DNA of 53,251 bases, taken from Marinilabiliaceae bacterium JC017 (GTDB taxonomy: Bacteria > Bacteroidota > Bacteroidia > Bacteroidales > Marinilabiliaceae). The position numbers and the translations under genes were made by a program. Location of the stretch: contig RHGE01000043.1 of assembly GCA_004296775.1 (NCBI GenBank), forward strand, positions 1 to 53,251, written 5' to 3'. Below, piece after piece: positions 9,021 to 17,990 of the stretch. The notes beneath the pieces were generated by a model, which was given only the letters and a program-made list of their open reading frames with translations, was not told the origin of the DNA and did no database searches. Position 1 is the first letter of the stretch. The number at the start of each line of letters is the position of its first letter.

Positions 9021-10199
9021 TTAAGCGATTCCTGCCGATTTAAGCAGTTTGTCTTTCTTTGTTTTAATATTGATTATTTGTGCTTCATGGAATTCATAGG
9101 AGGAAACAATATCGGCCAGCTTGGCGGCTGTATCTACCAGGTGGTGAGAGGTGGCATTAAGTTCTTCTGATGATGCCGCATTTTCCTGAACAACGGTATT
9201 CATTTCCTGGATCGAGGTGTTAATCTGGTTGGCTCCAATATTCATCTCCTCGCTTGCAGCAGCCACTTCCTGAATGATCTGGGAGGATTCATTGATCTTA
9301 GGAACCAAAAGATTGATGTCGCTCAATACTTTGTCGATTTGCAGTACGCCAGCTTTGGAAAGCTGGTTGATTTTGGCGGCTGCTATTTTCGATTGTTCCG
9401 CCAGTTTTCTTACTTCACTGGCCACAACACTAAAGCCTTTCCCGGTTTCCCCGGCTTTAGCGGCTTCAATGGCAGCATTTAAAGCTAAAATATTCGTGTG
9501 TTCGGCAATCTTGTCAATAATAGAAACCTCTTTATCTATGTATTTGATTTTTTCAACGGCTTCTTTAAAATCTTCAACGCTCAGACTGAGTTGGTTTTCT
9601 GCATTAACAACTATTTTCTTCGACTTTGAAGCATTAGTAGCATTTTGATGAATATTTGAAGTCATTTCTTCAATAGAGGTGGAGATTTCTTCAATGCCGC
9701 TCGCTTGTTCGGCTGCTCCTTCGCTCATGCTCTCTGCACTTGTGTTTAATTGGCTACTGGCATTGACCAGTGATGAGGAGCTGTCATTGAGTGCTTTCAT
9801 TAGATGACGGTTGGTATTTAGAAGAACGTGGATGGCATTGGAGATTTCACCAATCTCGTTTTTTTTATCCAGATAATGTGTTTCAATGTCAACGGTTAAA
9901 TCTTTATTGCTCATCTTGCCAAGGACAAGGGTTAAATGTTGAAGGCTGTTTTTAAGTCTGCGGGAAAGGATATAATAGGATCCCATAATCGCCATAATAG
10001 ATAAGGGAGCCGTCCAGTATAAATGGACGAGGCCTTTGCTGCCTACGGTAAAGGCGAAGCAGGCTACCATGTCAATTACCAATAGGAAGATGCTTCCGAT
10101 AATATAGACTACTGAATTTTTAAATGCCCGATAAACCAATATCCAGCAAAATAAGCCGGCAAGGATTATTAACGATATACCCAGGATGAAACTATTCAT
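9021..10199 (-). CDS. methyl-accepting chemotaxis protein without periplasmic sensor domain
   Basis: A 392-aa chemoreceptor with three closely spaced hydrophobic segments (about residues 4-22, 30-52 and 64-82), hence no sizeable periplasmic domain. A linker and a full cytoplasmic signalling hairpin follow. The tip is clear: [20 protein letters not shown], then [30 protein letters not shown] and [13 protein letters not shown] have typical Gln/Glu methylation-site spacing. It may sense an intracellular or membrane state (for example redox or energy) instead of an external ligand; this is inference from topology. It is monocistronic and convergent with the dehydratase/activase gene. Confidence 0.9.
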   Translation of the reverse strand: MNSFILGISLIILAGLFCWILVYRAFKNSVVYIIGSIFLLVIDMVACFAFTVGSKGLVHLYWTAPLSIMAIMGSYYILSRRLKNSLQHLTLVLGKMSNKDLTVDIETHYLDKKNEIGEISNAIHVLLNTNRHLMKALNDSSSSLVNASSQLNTSAESMSEGAAEQASGIEEISTSIEEMTSNIHQNATNASKSKKIVVNAENQLSLSVEDFKEAVEKIKYIDKEVSIIDKIAEHTNILALNAAIEAAKAGETGKGFSVVASEVRKLAEQSKIAAAKINQLSKAGVLQIDKVLSDINLLVPKINESSQIIQEVAAASEEMNIGANQINTSIQEMNTVVQENAASSEELNATSHHLVDTAAKLADIVSSYEFHEAQIINIKTKKDKLLKSAGIA

Positions 10200-10656
10200 G
10201 ATGATATATTTTTAGGTGGTACAAAATTATTGTAATGTTAGTGAACTTTTATGGGCGTTGTCAATATCATAAATCAAAAAGGAGTGAGTAATTGGTAAAA
10301 TACAGTGGATTGAATAAGGGTTTTGAATTTTATGGGGTGTATGTGTAAAGGGACGAAAATCTATTGTTTTAGGTAGCTGTTCTGGTGTTCCTAACCTGTT
10401 TATTACAATGAGAACTGTTTTTATAGATTCTCCCATTATCCTTTCGAAAGGATGAAAGGTAATGCGGGTGTGGATAAAAATATTTTGGTTGGGTGACGGG
10501 TCAGTAGCTCAATGGTTCATATGAGATATTGGATATTACACCAACAACTTCTTTTTTGCTTTCATTTAGGTTGTGCTACTTTTGTACAATAATTCTCGAT
10601 TTCAATGGTCCTGTTCAGAACCATTAGTATTAAAATTAGTTAATCAACCAATTTTT
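10200..10656. other. intergenic region between divergent chemoreceptor and sirtuin genes
   Basis: Holds the predicted sirtuin promoter (10555-10584) and its leader. The rest is AT-rich with no gene. A stretch near 10499-10520 looks like a tRNA D-arm but has no matching T-arm or acceptor stem. Confidence 0.5.
10555..10584 (+). promoter_or_regulatory. Bacteroidota-type promoter of the sirtuin gene
   Basis: TTTG at 10555-10558, an 18-nt spacer, and TACTTTTG at 10577-10584 match the Bacteroidota sigma-ABfr pattern TTTG/TAnnTTTG. Transcription would begin near 10591, which places any start codon at 10573 upstream of the transcript and supports the ATG at 10657. Confidence 0.6.
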
Positions 10657-11397
10657 ATGAGTGATAAGTTGGAAAGGGTAGCCTCGTTGCTGGAAAATTC
10701 CAGGTATGCCATTGCTTTTACCGGTGCAGGTATTTCTGTGGAGAGTGGAATACCACCTTTTAGAGGTGAAAATGGTATCTGGAATAAATATGATCCTAAG
10801 GTGTTGGATATTGATTATTTCTTTCAAAAGCCTGAAGTTGCCTGGATGGCAATTAAAGAGATTTTTTACGAATTTTTTGGAAAGGCTATACCCAACGAAG
10901 CACATCTTTTTCTTGCTAATGCAGAACGGAAAGGATGGATTAAAAGTGTGGTTACTCAAAATATCGACAATCTGCACCAATTAGCCGGTAGTAAAGAGGT
11001 GTATGAATTTCATGGGAATGCTCAAAAGCTGGTTTGTACGCAGTGTCATTTTCATAGCGCAGTTTCGGAACAGACGTTTGATGTGTTGCCGGTTCTTTGT
11101 CCGGAGTGCCATTCTTTAATGAAACCTGATTTCGTATTTTTTGGGGAAGGTATTCCTCAAATGGCCTATGATAAGAGTATGGAGGCTGCCCGACAGACAG
11201 ATTTAGTGATTGTTGTAGGTGCGTTGGGAGAAGTAATGCCGGCAGCTATGATTCCGTTGGAAGCAAAAAGGAATGGGGCTACCATTGTTGAGATTAATCC
11301 GGAGCCTACAAATTTTACAAAACAAATTACTGATATCCATATATCCGGGAAAGCTGGAGAGGTTTTTAAATCCTTGTCAGGCTTGATGAATATTTAA
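10657..11397 (+). CDS. cobB: NAD-dependent protein deacylase, sirtuin family
   Basis: A 246-aa Sir2-family enzyme, which removes acetyl or longer acyl groups from lysines using NAD+ and releases nicotinamide and O-acyl-ADP-ribose. Visible motifs: GAGIS (23-27), SGIPPFRG, TQNIDNLH (100-107), catalytic His in EFHG (H119) and the zinc-binding pairs C127-x2-C130 and C148-x2-C151. The ATG at 10657 was chosen over an upstream in-frame codon at 10573 because the promoter lies between them and because the family starts near here. A protein deacylase would be a natural partner for the acetyl/butyryl-phosphate metabolism encoded at 25609-33156, since acyl phosphates acylate lysines; that link is inference. 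Confidence 0.93.
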   Translation: MSDKLERVASLLENSRYAIAFTGAGISVESGIPPFRGENGIWNKYDPKVLDIDYFFQKPEVAWMAIKEIFYEFFGKAIPNEAHLFLANAERKGWIKSVVTQNIDNLHQLAGSKEVYEFHGNAQKLVCTQCHFHSAVSEQTFDVLPVLCPECHSLMKPDFVFFGEGIPQMAYDKSMEAARQTDLVIVVGALGEVMPAAMIPLEAKRNGATIVEINPEPTNFTKQITDIHISGKAGEVFKSLSGLMNI

Positions 11398-11583
11398 ACG
11401 TAAAAAAAGTAGTTTAACTTTTTGATTAATATTCAAGGGCTTTGTTTGCCTGATAAATTCGGATGTGAAAGGGAAAGATTGTTATATTTTTATATTTTTG
11501 TTGCATAATTTGAAAATCAGATAACTTTCGAATCATTTGATTTGAAAGGTCGAATCGTAAGATTAATCAAATAGATATAGAAA

Positions 11584-12330
11584 ATGAAATTATTAGAAGG
11601 AAAAACAGCCATAGTAACTGGTGCTGCCAGAGGTATTGGTAAAGCCATTGCCCTTCGTTATGCTCAGGAAGGATGTAATATTGCATTTACTGATTTGGCA
11701 TATAATGAAGTAGCCCAGGCCACAGAAAAAGAAATTGAAGCTTTGGGCGTGAAGGCTAAAGGGTATGCTTCTGATGCGAGTAATTTTGAAGATACTCATA
11801 AGGTGGTAGAAGAGATCGTTAAAGACTTTGGACAGGTTGATATATTGATTAATAATGCTGGGATTACCAAAGATACATTGTTGATGCGCATGAGCGAAGC
11901 TCAGTGGGATGCAGTGATTAACGTTAACCTGAAATCGGCCTTTAACTTCACAAAAGCTGTACAACGTACCATGTTAAAACAACGTTCAGGTTCCATTATT
12001 AACATGAGTAGCGTGGTGGGTGTTAGTGGTAATGCCGGGCAAGCAAACTATTCTGCCTCTAAAGCAGGTTTGATTGGTTTTACTAAATCAGTGGCAAAGG
12101 AGCTTGGATCAAGGGGTATTAGAAGTAATGCTGTAGCTCCAGGTTTTATTATCACTGAAATGACAGGTGCTTTGCCTGAAGATGTGAAGAAAGACTGGGA
12201 AAGCAAAATTCCTTTGAAAAGAGGCGGAACGCCGGAAGATGTGGCGGATGTTTGTGTATTCCTGGGATCAGACTTATCTAGCTATGTGACAGGACAAGTA
12301 ATACATGTTTGTGGTGGTATGAATATGTAG
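11584..12330 (+). CDS. fabG: 3-oxoacyl-[acyl-carrier-protein] reductase
   Basis: A 248-aa short-chain dehydrogenase of full FabG length, catalysing NADPH-dependent reduction of 3-oxoacyl-ACP in fatty acid elongation. Seen: cofactor motif TGAARGIGKA (12-21), NNAG (90-93), the catalytic Ser around S142/S143, and YSASK with Y156 and K160. The late motif VAPGFIITEMT is typical of FabG. It lies alone, followed by a strong terminator at 12353-12380, and not within a fab cluster, so a role in other beta-keto reductions (for example 3-oxoacyl-CoA) is possible. Confidence 0.92.
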   Translation: MKLLEGKTAIVTGAARGIGKAIALRYAQEGCNIAFTDLAYNEVAQATEKEIEALGVKAKGYASDASNFEDTHKVVEEIVKDFGQVDILINNAGITKDTLLMRMSEAQWDAVINVNLKSAFNFTKAVQRTMLKQRSGSIINMSSVVGVSGNAGQANYSASKAGLIGFTKSVAKELGSRGIRSNAVAPGFIITEMTGALPEDVKKDWESKIPLKRGGTPEDVADVCVFLGSDLSSYVTGQVIHVCGGMNM

Positions 12331-12352
12331 GATGTAAAAAAAATATGATTTT

Positions 12353-12380
12353 AAAGGGTGGTTTTTGACCACCCTTTTTT
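12353..12380 (+). terminator. intrinsic terminator of fabG
   Basis: Perfect 10-bp stem AAAGGGTGGT (12353-12362) with ACCACCCTTT (12368-12377), 5-nt loop, then a T run. Confidence 0.9.
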
Positions 12381-12431
12381 ATTTTTAGATATTCTTAAAA
12401 TTCCTTCGCATAAATTTATTTTAAACGCGTT

Positions 12432-13595
12432 ATGAGAAACTTTAATTTTGCTGCAACAACCAAAATCTTTTTCGGAAAGAATAAGGTAAATGAATTGGCT
12501 AATGAAATCCAAAAACATGGGAAACGAGTTTTATTAGCTTATGGTGGTGGAAATATAAAGAAAAGTGGATTGTATGATAAGGTGATTAGTGAATTGACCG
12601 GGGCCGGGATTGCGTATGTCGAGCTGGAGGGGATTCAGCCTAATCCGCGCTTAAAGAGTGTAAAAGAAGGTGTGCGATTGTGTCGGGAAAATCAGCTTGA
12701 CTTCATATTAGGTGTTGGGGGAGGAAGTGTGATTGATTGTGCCAAAGCCATTGCTGCCGGGGTATCTTATGATGGTGATCCCTGGGATTTTGTGATCCGT
12801 CAAGCGAAAGTGGAAAAGCCGCTGCCCGTTGGATCAATACTTACATTATCTGCCACCGGAAGTGAGATGAACGGAAATGCTGTTATCTCGAATGAGGAGA
12901 TAAAAGAAAAACGTGCCATGGGCGATGAGCGTTTGCGGCCGGTTTTTTCAATCCTTGATCCTACTTATACCTTTACGGTTAATAAATGGCAAACGGCCGC
13001 TGGAACCGTTGATATCATGAGTCATATTTTCGAACAATATTTTACACATGATACCGGCACTTTTGTTCAGGATGCCATAGCTGAGGGAATATTGCAAACA
13101 TGTATAAAATATGGTCCTATTGCCGTTGAGCAGCCTGATGATTATGAGGCAAGGGCTAATTTGATGTGGGCCTCCAGTTTGGCATTAAATGGCTTGACCG
13201 GAACAGGGAAATTATATGGCGATTGGGCCACTCATGGGATAGAGCATGAGCTTAGCGCTTTCTATGATTTGACTCATGGTGCCGGACTGGCAATTCTTTT
13301 CCCCGTGTGGATGGAGTATGTATTGGATAGTAAAACAGCGCCAAAGCTTGCTCAGTATGCAAGGAACATCTGGCACGTTGAGACGGCCGATGATATGGAA
13401 GCTGCTGAACAGGGGATTAAAGCTACCCGCAAATTTTTTACCCGATTGGAAATGCCTTCTTCGTTGGCTGAAGTGAATATTACGACCGATCATTTTGATC
13501 AAATGGCGAAAAATGCCTGTGTATTCGGTCCCATTGGTATGTTCCGTCGATTGGATGGAGAAGATATTAAGAATATCCTGCTGAAAGCATTATAG
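12432..13595 (+). CDS. yqhD: iron/zinc-containing alcohol dehydrogenase, YqhD/BdhA type
   Basis: A 387-aa group III alcohol dehydrogenase, the same length as E. coli YqhD and collinear with it. Such enzymes use NADPH to reduce aldehydes, including butyraldehyde and short toxic aldehydes. Nucleotide motifs LAYGGGNIKKSG and GVGGGSVIDCAKAIAAG (94-110) are clear, as are the four metal ligands expected from the family: D194 and H198 (TVDIMSHIFEQ), H268 (WATHGIEH) and H282 (LTHGAG), with the usual 14-residue gap between the last two. It stands alone after a terminator. It could serve ethanol/butanol formation or aldehyde detoxification. Confidence 0.93.
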   Translation: MRNFNFAATTKIFFGKNKVNELANEIQKHGKRVLLAYGGGNIKKSGLYDKVISELTGAGIAYVELEGIQPNPRLKSVKEGVRLCRENQLDFILGVGGGSVIDCAKAIAAGVSYDGDPWDFVIRQAKVEKPLPVGSILTLSATGSEMNGNAVISNEEIKEKRAMGDERLRPVFSILDPTYTFTVNKWQTAAGTVDIMSHIFEQYFTHDTGTFVQDAIAEGILQTCIKYGPIAVEQPDDYEARANLMWASSLALNGLTGTGKLYGDWATHGIEHELSAFYDLTHGAGLAILFPVWMEYVLDSKTAPKLAQYARNIWHVETADDMEAAEQGIKATRKFFTRLEMPSSLAEVNITTDHFDQMAKNACVFGPIGMFRRLDGEDIKNILLKAL

Positions 13596-13717
13596 ATTAG
13601 AATGAATTGTTGTTATAGAGTGCTTTTGTAGAAGCTTTTTTATTCCTCTCAGGAAATTGGAGAGGGTGAATGGTATTGGTCAAAAACATTTATTAGAGAT
13701 GCTCTAAAATTTATTAA

Positions 13718-14761
13718 ATGAGGAAAATATTCAGCCTGGGATATGTTGTAATGAGTGTGGTACTGCTGGTAGGTTGTGCTACCTATTCTGAATTGAACTT
13801 TGATATATTAAGGCCTGCCAAATTCTCTATGCCACCAGAAATTAAATCGGTGGTGTTAATTGATAATGGGTATCCATTCCGGGATACATCGGTTAATGTG
13901 CTTAAAATAGGATGGCAGAAATTTGTTATGGATACCGTTTGGGCGGATGATTTTGGAAAAAAGGCGCTTCATGCCCTCAAGAATGAGTTGGATGCCCGTA
14001 ATTTTTATGATACGGTTTTTATTGACTCGCTTACCTATAATTCCAAGGAAACCGGAAAACTTTTAAGGCCGCTTTCTGATGATTCTATTCAAAGCATACG
14101 AAAACGGTATAATGCGGATGCTATTATTACTATTGATGGTTATCGGTATAATAACGAAGCTGAAGTGATGACTATCGGGGAGGGTTATTATTATGCCACT
14201 TTAGATGCCTCAGGCGTTTTGTTTTGGCGCATATACGATACGGCCTCTGGCACAGAATTGATCTCACATGTGCAAAGAGATACCATTTTTTGGGATGGAG
14301 AAGGGGGATCGTTTGACTGGGCAATGGCCGATTTTCCTTCATTCCCCGAAGCAGCCGGGGAAGTTGCTTCGTACTTGGGATATCAATTTGCTGATTTTAC
14401 TGCTCCCCATTGGGAAACCGTGAACCGACGGATGTACACCTCCGGGAATGTGCCATTTGTAAATGCGACGGATTGGATTAATCAGAATAATTGGGATGAA
14501 GCAGAGAAGTTATGGCGTTTTGTTTTTGAAAATCGCAAAGGAAAACAAAAGGCCCGGGCAGCTCTTAACCTGGCGTTGGCCATGGAAAATAAGGGTCGTT
14601 TTAAAGAGGCGTTATATTGGTCCCACGAAGCACAGTGCCTATATACTGATAAATCATCCTTTATTAATGCAGAAAAAAAGTATGCTGTTTGGTTTTACGT
14701 AGAGATGGCCAAGCGCATGCGTGAGCATAATAAAATAAAACAACAAGTAGGAGGTGAATAG
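13718..14761 (+). CDS. DUF6340 family lipoprotein
   Basis: A 347-aa protein with a lipoprotein signal peptide (cleavage before Cys in LLVGCATYS, about residue 20) and, after it, a pattern (ELNFDILRPAKFSMPPEIKSV) like DUF6340 proteins of Bacteroidota. The last ~100 residues (WDEAEKLWRFVFENRKGKQK, then ARAALNLALAMENKGRFKEA) are TPR-like helices. It is probably anchored in the outer or inner membrane facing the periplasm. The gene is 3 bp upstream of the PBP4 gene and carries that gene's AGGAGG ribosome site in its own 3' end, implying cotranscription and possibly a cell-wall role. No catalytic residues recognised. Confidence 0.7.
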   Translation: MRKIFSLGYVVMSVVLLVGCATYSELNFDILRPAKFSMPPEIKSVVLIDNGYPFRDTSVNVLKIGWQKFVMDTVWADDFGKKALHALKNELDARNFYDTVFIDSLTYNSKETGKLLRPLSDDSIQSIRKRYNADAIITIDGYRYNNEAEVMTIGEGYYYATLDASGVLFWRIYDTASGTELISHVQRDTIFWDGEGGSFDWAMADFPSFPEAAGEVASYLGYQFADFTAPHWETVNRRMYTSGNVPFVNATDWINQNNWDEAEKLWRFVFENRKGKQKARAALNLALAMENKGRFKEALYWSHEAQCLYTDKSSFINAEKKYAVWFYVEMAKRMREHNKIKQQVGGE

Positions 14762-14764
14762 TTT

Positions 14765-16204
14765 ATGAGAAAATTTTATGGTTTTTTAGTTGTTGTGTTG
14801 GCTTGTCTGACCATACAATGTACTGCTAAAAAACAAACAGCGGGTGAGCCGGATGAAAATCCGTTGAACCTGGATAAGGGAGATATTTCAGGTGTTTTGG
14901 TAGTGGATGTTGAAACCAAGGATACAATCTGTGCCTTTCAGTCTGACTACAGGTTACGGCCGGCGTCCATGACAAAGGTTTTTACAACGGTAGCTGCATT
15001 AAATGAATTGGGGCCTGAGTATGGTTTTGAGACGAAAGTATTATTGAGTGGTGCTCAAATTGATGGGAGCAGTTTTGCAGGCGATATTATCATTGAAGGA
15101 GGGGGTGATCCTACCTTGGGATCCAAATATTTTGACGAAACTGCAGAGAATCTTCTTTTTCAAAAGATATACGCGGCACTTATAGAAAAAGGAATTAAGA
15201 AGGTTGAAGGCCGGTTGCTGGTTAAAACCGATTTTTTTTCAGCGCCTGTTTATCCTTCTAAGCGGTTATGGGAGGACATGGGAAACTATTATGGAGCTCC
15301 GCCATCTTCGCTCTCCTTTCTTGATAATTCCATTACCGTATCACTTTCTTCTCCTGATAAAATAGGTGGGCTGTGTACAGTCAAATCTTGTCAACCTGAT
15401 GTGGGAATCGAATACGATTGTTTGGTCAGGGCTTCGCAATCCTCAAAAGATAGTGCTTACATATATGGATTCAATGGCGCTGAAAAATGGTATATATCCG
15501 GGAGTATTCCGGCTGGTCGTAAATCTTTTTCCATAAAAGGTGCTATGCCAAACCCGCCGCTGGTATTTGGAAATAGATTGAAATCATTTCTTTCACAAAA
15601 AGGGATAGTTATTCACGGAAATGTTCAGGAGTTAGCCGGGAAAAGTATTCATAAACCTGTGGAAAAGCTTCTTTCTTTAGAGTCTCCGCCTTTATCCCGG
15701 ATTGTTGAGGTCTTGAATAAAAGAAGTATCAATTTATTTGCCGATCATTTGCTGTTGATGCTGGGAAAAAACAATGGCAATGGTTGCTGGGATGGCGGAA
15801 CAAAGGCCTTGCAGGCGTTTTGGAATGAAAAAATTGGGGACAATACGCTGCATTTTGATGATGGTAGTGGTCTCTCTCCTTTTAATATGGTTTCTCCTGG
15901 TGATATGGTAAAGGCTTTGTACTGGGCCAATAGCAGCAGTATTAAATCGGTTTTCGAATCTTCTCTGGCTGTTGGTGGTGTTGATGGTACCTTTAAATCC
16001 ATATGGCGTGATGATACCTGTAAAGGCCGGGTGATAGGAAAGAGTGGTTCAATGCAAGGCGTGTTGTGTTATTGTGGTTATATAAAAACGCTACAAAACC
16101 GAAAGTTTGCTTTTTGTGTGATGGTGAATCATTTTAATGAACCATTCAGGGGGGTTCGAAAAGAAATTGAGCAGCTGGTTAAAGAGATAATTACTGCCAA
16201 TTAA
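14765..16204 (+). CDS. dacB: D-alanyl-D-alanine carboxypeptidase/endopeptidase, PBP4 type
   Basis: A 479-aa penicillin-binding protein of the S13/PBP4 family, which trims or cleaves D-Ala peptide crosslinks of peptidoglycan in the periplasm. The three active-site boxes are present: SMTK (S68, K71), SIN (S321-N323) and KSG (K426-G428, replacing the usual KTG). The large insertion between boxes 1 and 2 (about 250 residues) is typical of the family. The N-terminus has a lipoprotein-like signal with Cys in TIQCTAKK. It follows the DUF6340 lipoprotein gene by 3 bp, with a good AGGAGG site 12 bases upstream. Confidence 0.92.
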   Translation: MRKFYGFLVVVLACLTIQCTAKKQTAGEPDENPLNLDKGDISGVLVVDVETKDTICAFQSDYRLRPASMTKVFTTVAALNELGPEYGFETKVLLSGAQIDGSSFAGDIIIEGGGDPTLGSKYFDETAENLLFQKIYAALIEKGIKKVEGRLLVKTDFFSAPVYPSKRLWEDMGNYYGAPPSSLSFLDNSITVSLSSPDKIGGLCTVKSCQPDVGIEYDCLVRASQSSKDSAYIYGFNGAEKWYISGSIPAGRKSFSIKGAMPNPPLVFGNRLKSFLSQKGIVIHGNVQELAGKSIHKPVEKLLSLESPPLSRIVEVLNKRSINLFADHLLLMLGKNNGNGCWDGGTKALQAFWNEKIGDNTLHFDDGSGLSPFNMVSPGDMVKALYWANSSSIKSVFESSLAVGGVDGTFKSIWRDDTCKGRVIGKSGSMQGVLCYCGYIKTLQNRKFAFCVMVNHFNEPFRGVRKEIEQLVKEIITAN

Positions 16205-16632
16205 ATATACTACGACTATTTTGAGGTTATTAAGGTGTTATTTCCAAATGGTTATTGCTTTGTGATTTAAGGGTACGGTCGTTCTACCCAGGGGTATGGT
16301 TATTCTACCCAGGGGTATGGTTATTCTACCCAGGGGTATGGTCATTCTACCCAGGGGTATGGTCATTCTACCCAGGGGTATGGTCATTCTACCCAGGGGT
16401 ATGGTCATTCTACCCAGGGGTATGGTCATTCTACCCAGGGGTATGGTCATTCTACCCAGGGGTACGGTCATTCTACCCAGGGGTACGGTCATTCTACCCA
16501 GGGGTACGGTCATTCTACCCAGGTGTATGGACATTCTACCCAGGGGTATGATTATTCTACCCAGGGGTATGAATGTTCTCCCCAATGGGATTATCATTCT
16601 CCCCAAGAATTTTATAATTCGGTGATCGAGTC
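16205..16632. other. convergent intergenic region occupied by a tandem array
   Basis: The PBP4 gene ends at 16204 and the - strand barrel gene ends at 16633. Almost all of the space is the 21-bp array described separately; the remaining flanks are too short for a gene. Confidence 0.7.
16270..16605. repeat. 21-bp tandem array, 16 units
   Basis: Sixteen consecutive 21-bp units with consensus GGGGTATGGTCATTCTACCCA. Unit starts are every 21 bases from 16270 to 16585. Most inner units are identical except for a T/C change (GTATGG or GTACGG) and A/T at the middle; the last two units are the most diverged. Each junction forms the near-palindrome TACCCAGGGGTA, and each unit has GGGTA/TACCC inverted repeats. 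As 21 is divisible by three, several frames stay open on both strands, giving heptad peptides, but none has a credible start, signal or family. It lies exactly between two convergent genes. Confidence 0.97.
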
Positions 16633-17988
16633 TTAAAAAAGGTAATTGAGATTAATATACAGGCCTGAAGTGCCGTCATCTTCCGATTGGGCAAATCCTA
16701 AATCTGTTGAAACAACAAAGTTTTCGTTCAGAGCTGCTTTTAATCCAAGGCCATAGCTCAGGTGTATATTATCATTATTATTTCTGAAGAAAGTTGATTT
16801 ATCCTCTTCTGGGACGTCAGAAAGGTCAATGTTGTATGCCTGGGTTACCGTGCCTATATCGGAAAAAATATTGGTTGCCAGGTAGAAATCCTGTTTAAAA
16901 AGTTTGGTTCGCATAAATTTATAACGAACCTCAATATTGCCCATAAATGTGCCATTGCCAACTACCCGGTTTCGCTTAATACCCCTTAAGGTTTTTGCTC
17001 CGCCCAGGCCTTGCGATGTGGCTGAACCCAAAGTTGAGGAAGTGATATGTGGTAAAAGATAAAACGGAATGGTGCCGCCGCATTTGTGTTGCAGGTTAAT
17101 CCGGTAGGCGAAAATTAATTTTTTCCTGGATAGATTGATGTATTGGCGATGAACGAATGAAATACGGGTGAAATGGTGCTTGTGAGAGGAGAAAAAGACG
17201 GGATTATAGGTGAGAAACAGTTCGCTCCAGACGCCCTTTGAGGGGTTGGTTTCTTTATCTCGGGTATCATAAGACAGGCCGGCCTTAAGGTAAAGGTGAT
17301 TGCCACCTGATTTTTCTGTTTTATTGATGATGCCCCATTCGGTGTAATAGTCGTATAATCCCGGGACATCAGGTAGTTTGTCTTTTTCTTTCTTCCGTTT
17401 ATTTAATTTGGAAATATCCACAGGACCAATGTTAAAATGGAAAAAAGTGAACCCGGCAATCCACTGAAACGCCTGGTTTGATGGATTAATATATCCTTTA
17501 AAGTTACTGCTGAACCGGGTCATTTCACGATGGTGGTTGTAAAATACCCGGGTGATATAATCCGGGCTTGTCGACTCTTCAAAATTTTTATTGTAAATCG
17601 CCTGATAACCGTTAAAGCCATAAAAGTCCATGGTTTGATCTTTGTACCAGGTGAAATCAATAGTGGTTCGAATGTTGGTTAATAGCTTAGGTGAATCATA
17701 ATAGGCCCTAAGCAGGGTTGAACCTGCTGTATACATTGATGCTTCCAGGTATAATGAATGACAATACGCCGGGTACTCGGAGCCGTCGCCATACCAATAG
17801 AGATTACTCAGCCCGCCGTACTGAAAGCCGAGATCGGAATCGTAGGAAATGGCCGGTAGTACGCCAAGAGTAAATCCTTCTTTGCGGTAGGTTGAATTAG
17901 GCGGATTACTTCCAAAGCAATTTGTGGTCATAATTGCTAAGGCAATTGTGATTTTTATTCTGGTAGTGGTTTGGTGTGAGATAGGCAT
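16633..17988 (-). CDS. BamA/TamA-type outer-membrane beta-barrel protein
   Basis: A 451-aa protein with an N-terminal signal sequence (hydrophobic residues about 10-24) and alternating aromatic beta-strands throughout, ending in the aromatic C-terminal strand GLYINLNYLF, a barrel-insertion signal. The GLGGAKTLRGIKRNRVVGNG stretch and the preceding strands resemble the surface-antigen (Omp85) barrel with its conserved Arg-Gly motif. No POTRA domains precede it. It starts 2 bp after the stop of the patatin-barrel gene (17991-20297), so the two are one operon and probably act together at the outer membrane. Exact function is unknown. Confidence 0.78.
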   Translation of the reverse strand: MPISHQTTTRIKITIALAIMTTNCFGSNPPNSTYRKEGFTLGVLPAISYDSDLGFQYGGLSNLYWYGDGSEYPAYCHSLYLEASMYTAGSTLLRAYYDSPKLLTNIRTTIDFTWYKDQTMDFYGFNGYQAIYNKNFEESTSPDYITRVFYNHHREMTRFSSNFKGYINPSNQAFQWIAGFTFFHFNIGPVDISKLNKRKKEKDKLPDVPGLYDYYTEWGIINKTEKSGGNHLYLKAGLSYDTRDKETNPSKGVWSELFLTYNPVFFSSHKHHFTRISFVHRQYINLSRKKLIFAYRINLQHKCGGTIPFYLLPHITSSTLGSATSQGLGGAKTLRGIKRNRVVGNGTFMGNIEVRYKFMRTKLFKQDFYLATNIFSDIGTVTQAYNIDLSDVPEEDKSTFFRNNNDNIHLSYGLGLKAALNENFVVSTDLGFAQSEDDGTSGLYINLNYLF

Positions 17989-17990
17989 TA

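Noticed and set aside
10499-10520. tRNA D-arm-like stretch (AGTAGCTCAATGG)
   Set aside because: No matching acceptor stem, anticodon arm or T-arm follows within tRNA distance.
10573-10656. Upstream start for the sirtuin
   Set aside because: It lies upstream of the predicted transcription start and adds 28 residues absent from the family.
11479-11500. Promoter for fabG (TATTTTTG at 11493-11500)
   Set aside because: The only upstream TTG is 11 nt away, too close for the -33 box; not called.
16270-16605. Possible CRISPR array
   Set aside because: Units are contiguous with no unique spacers, and no cas genes occur in the window; the same holds for 49728-50184.
16238-16625. Overlapping heptad-repeat reading frames across the 21-bp array
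   Set aside because: They result from a stop-free unit whose length is a multiple of three; frames on both strands are open equally, and none has a credible start, signal or family.
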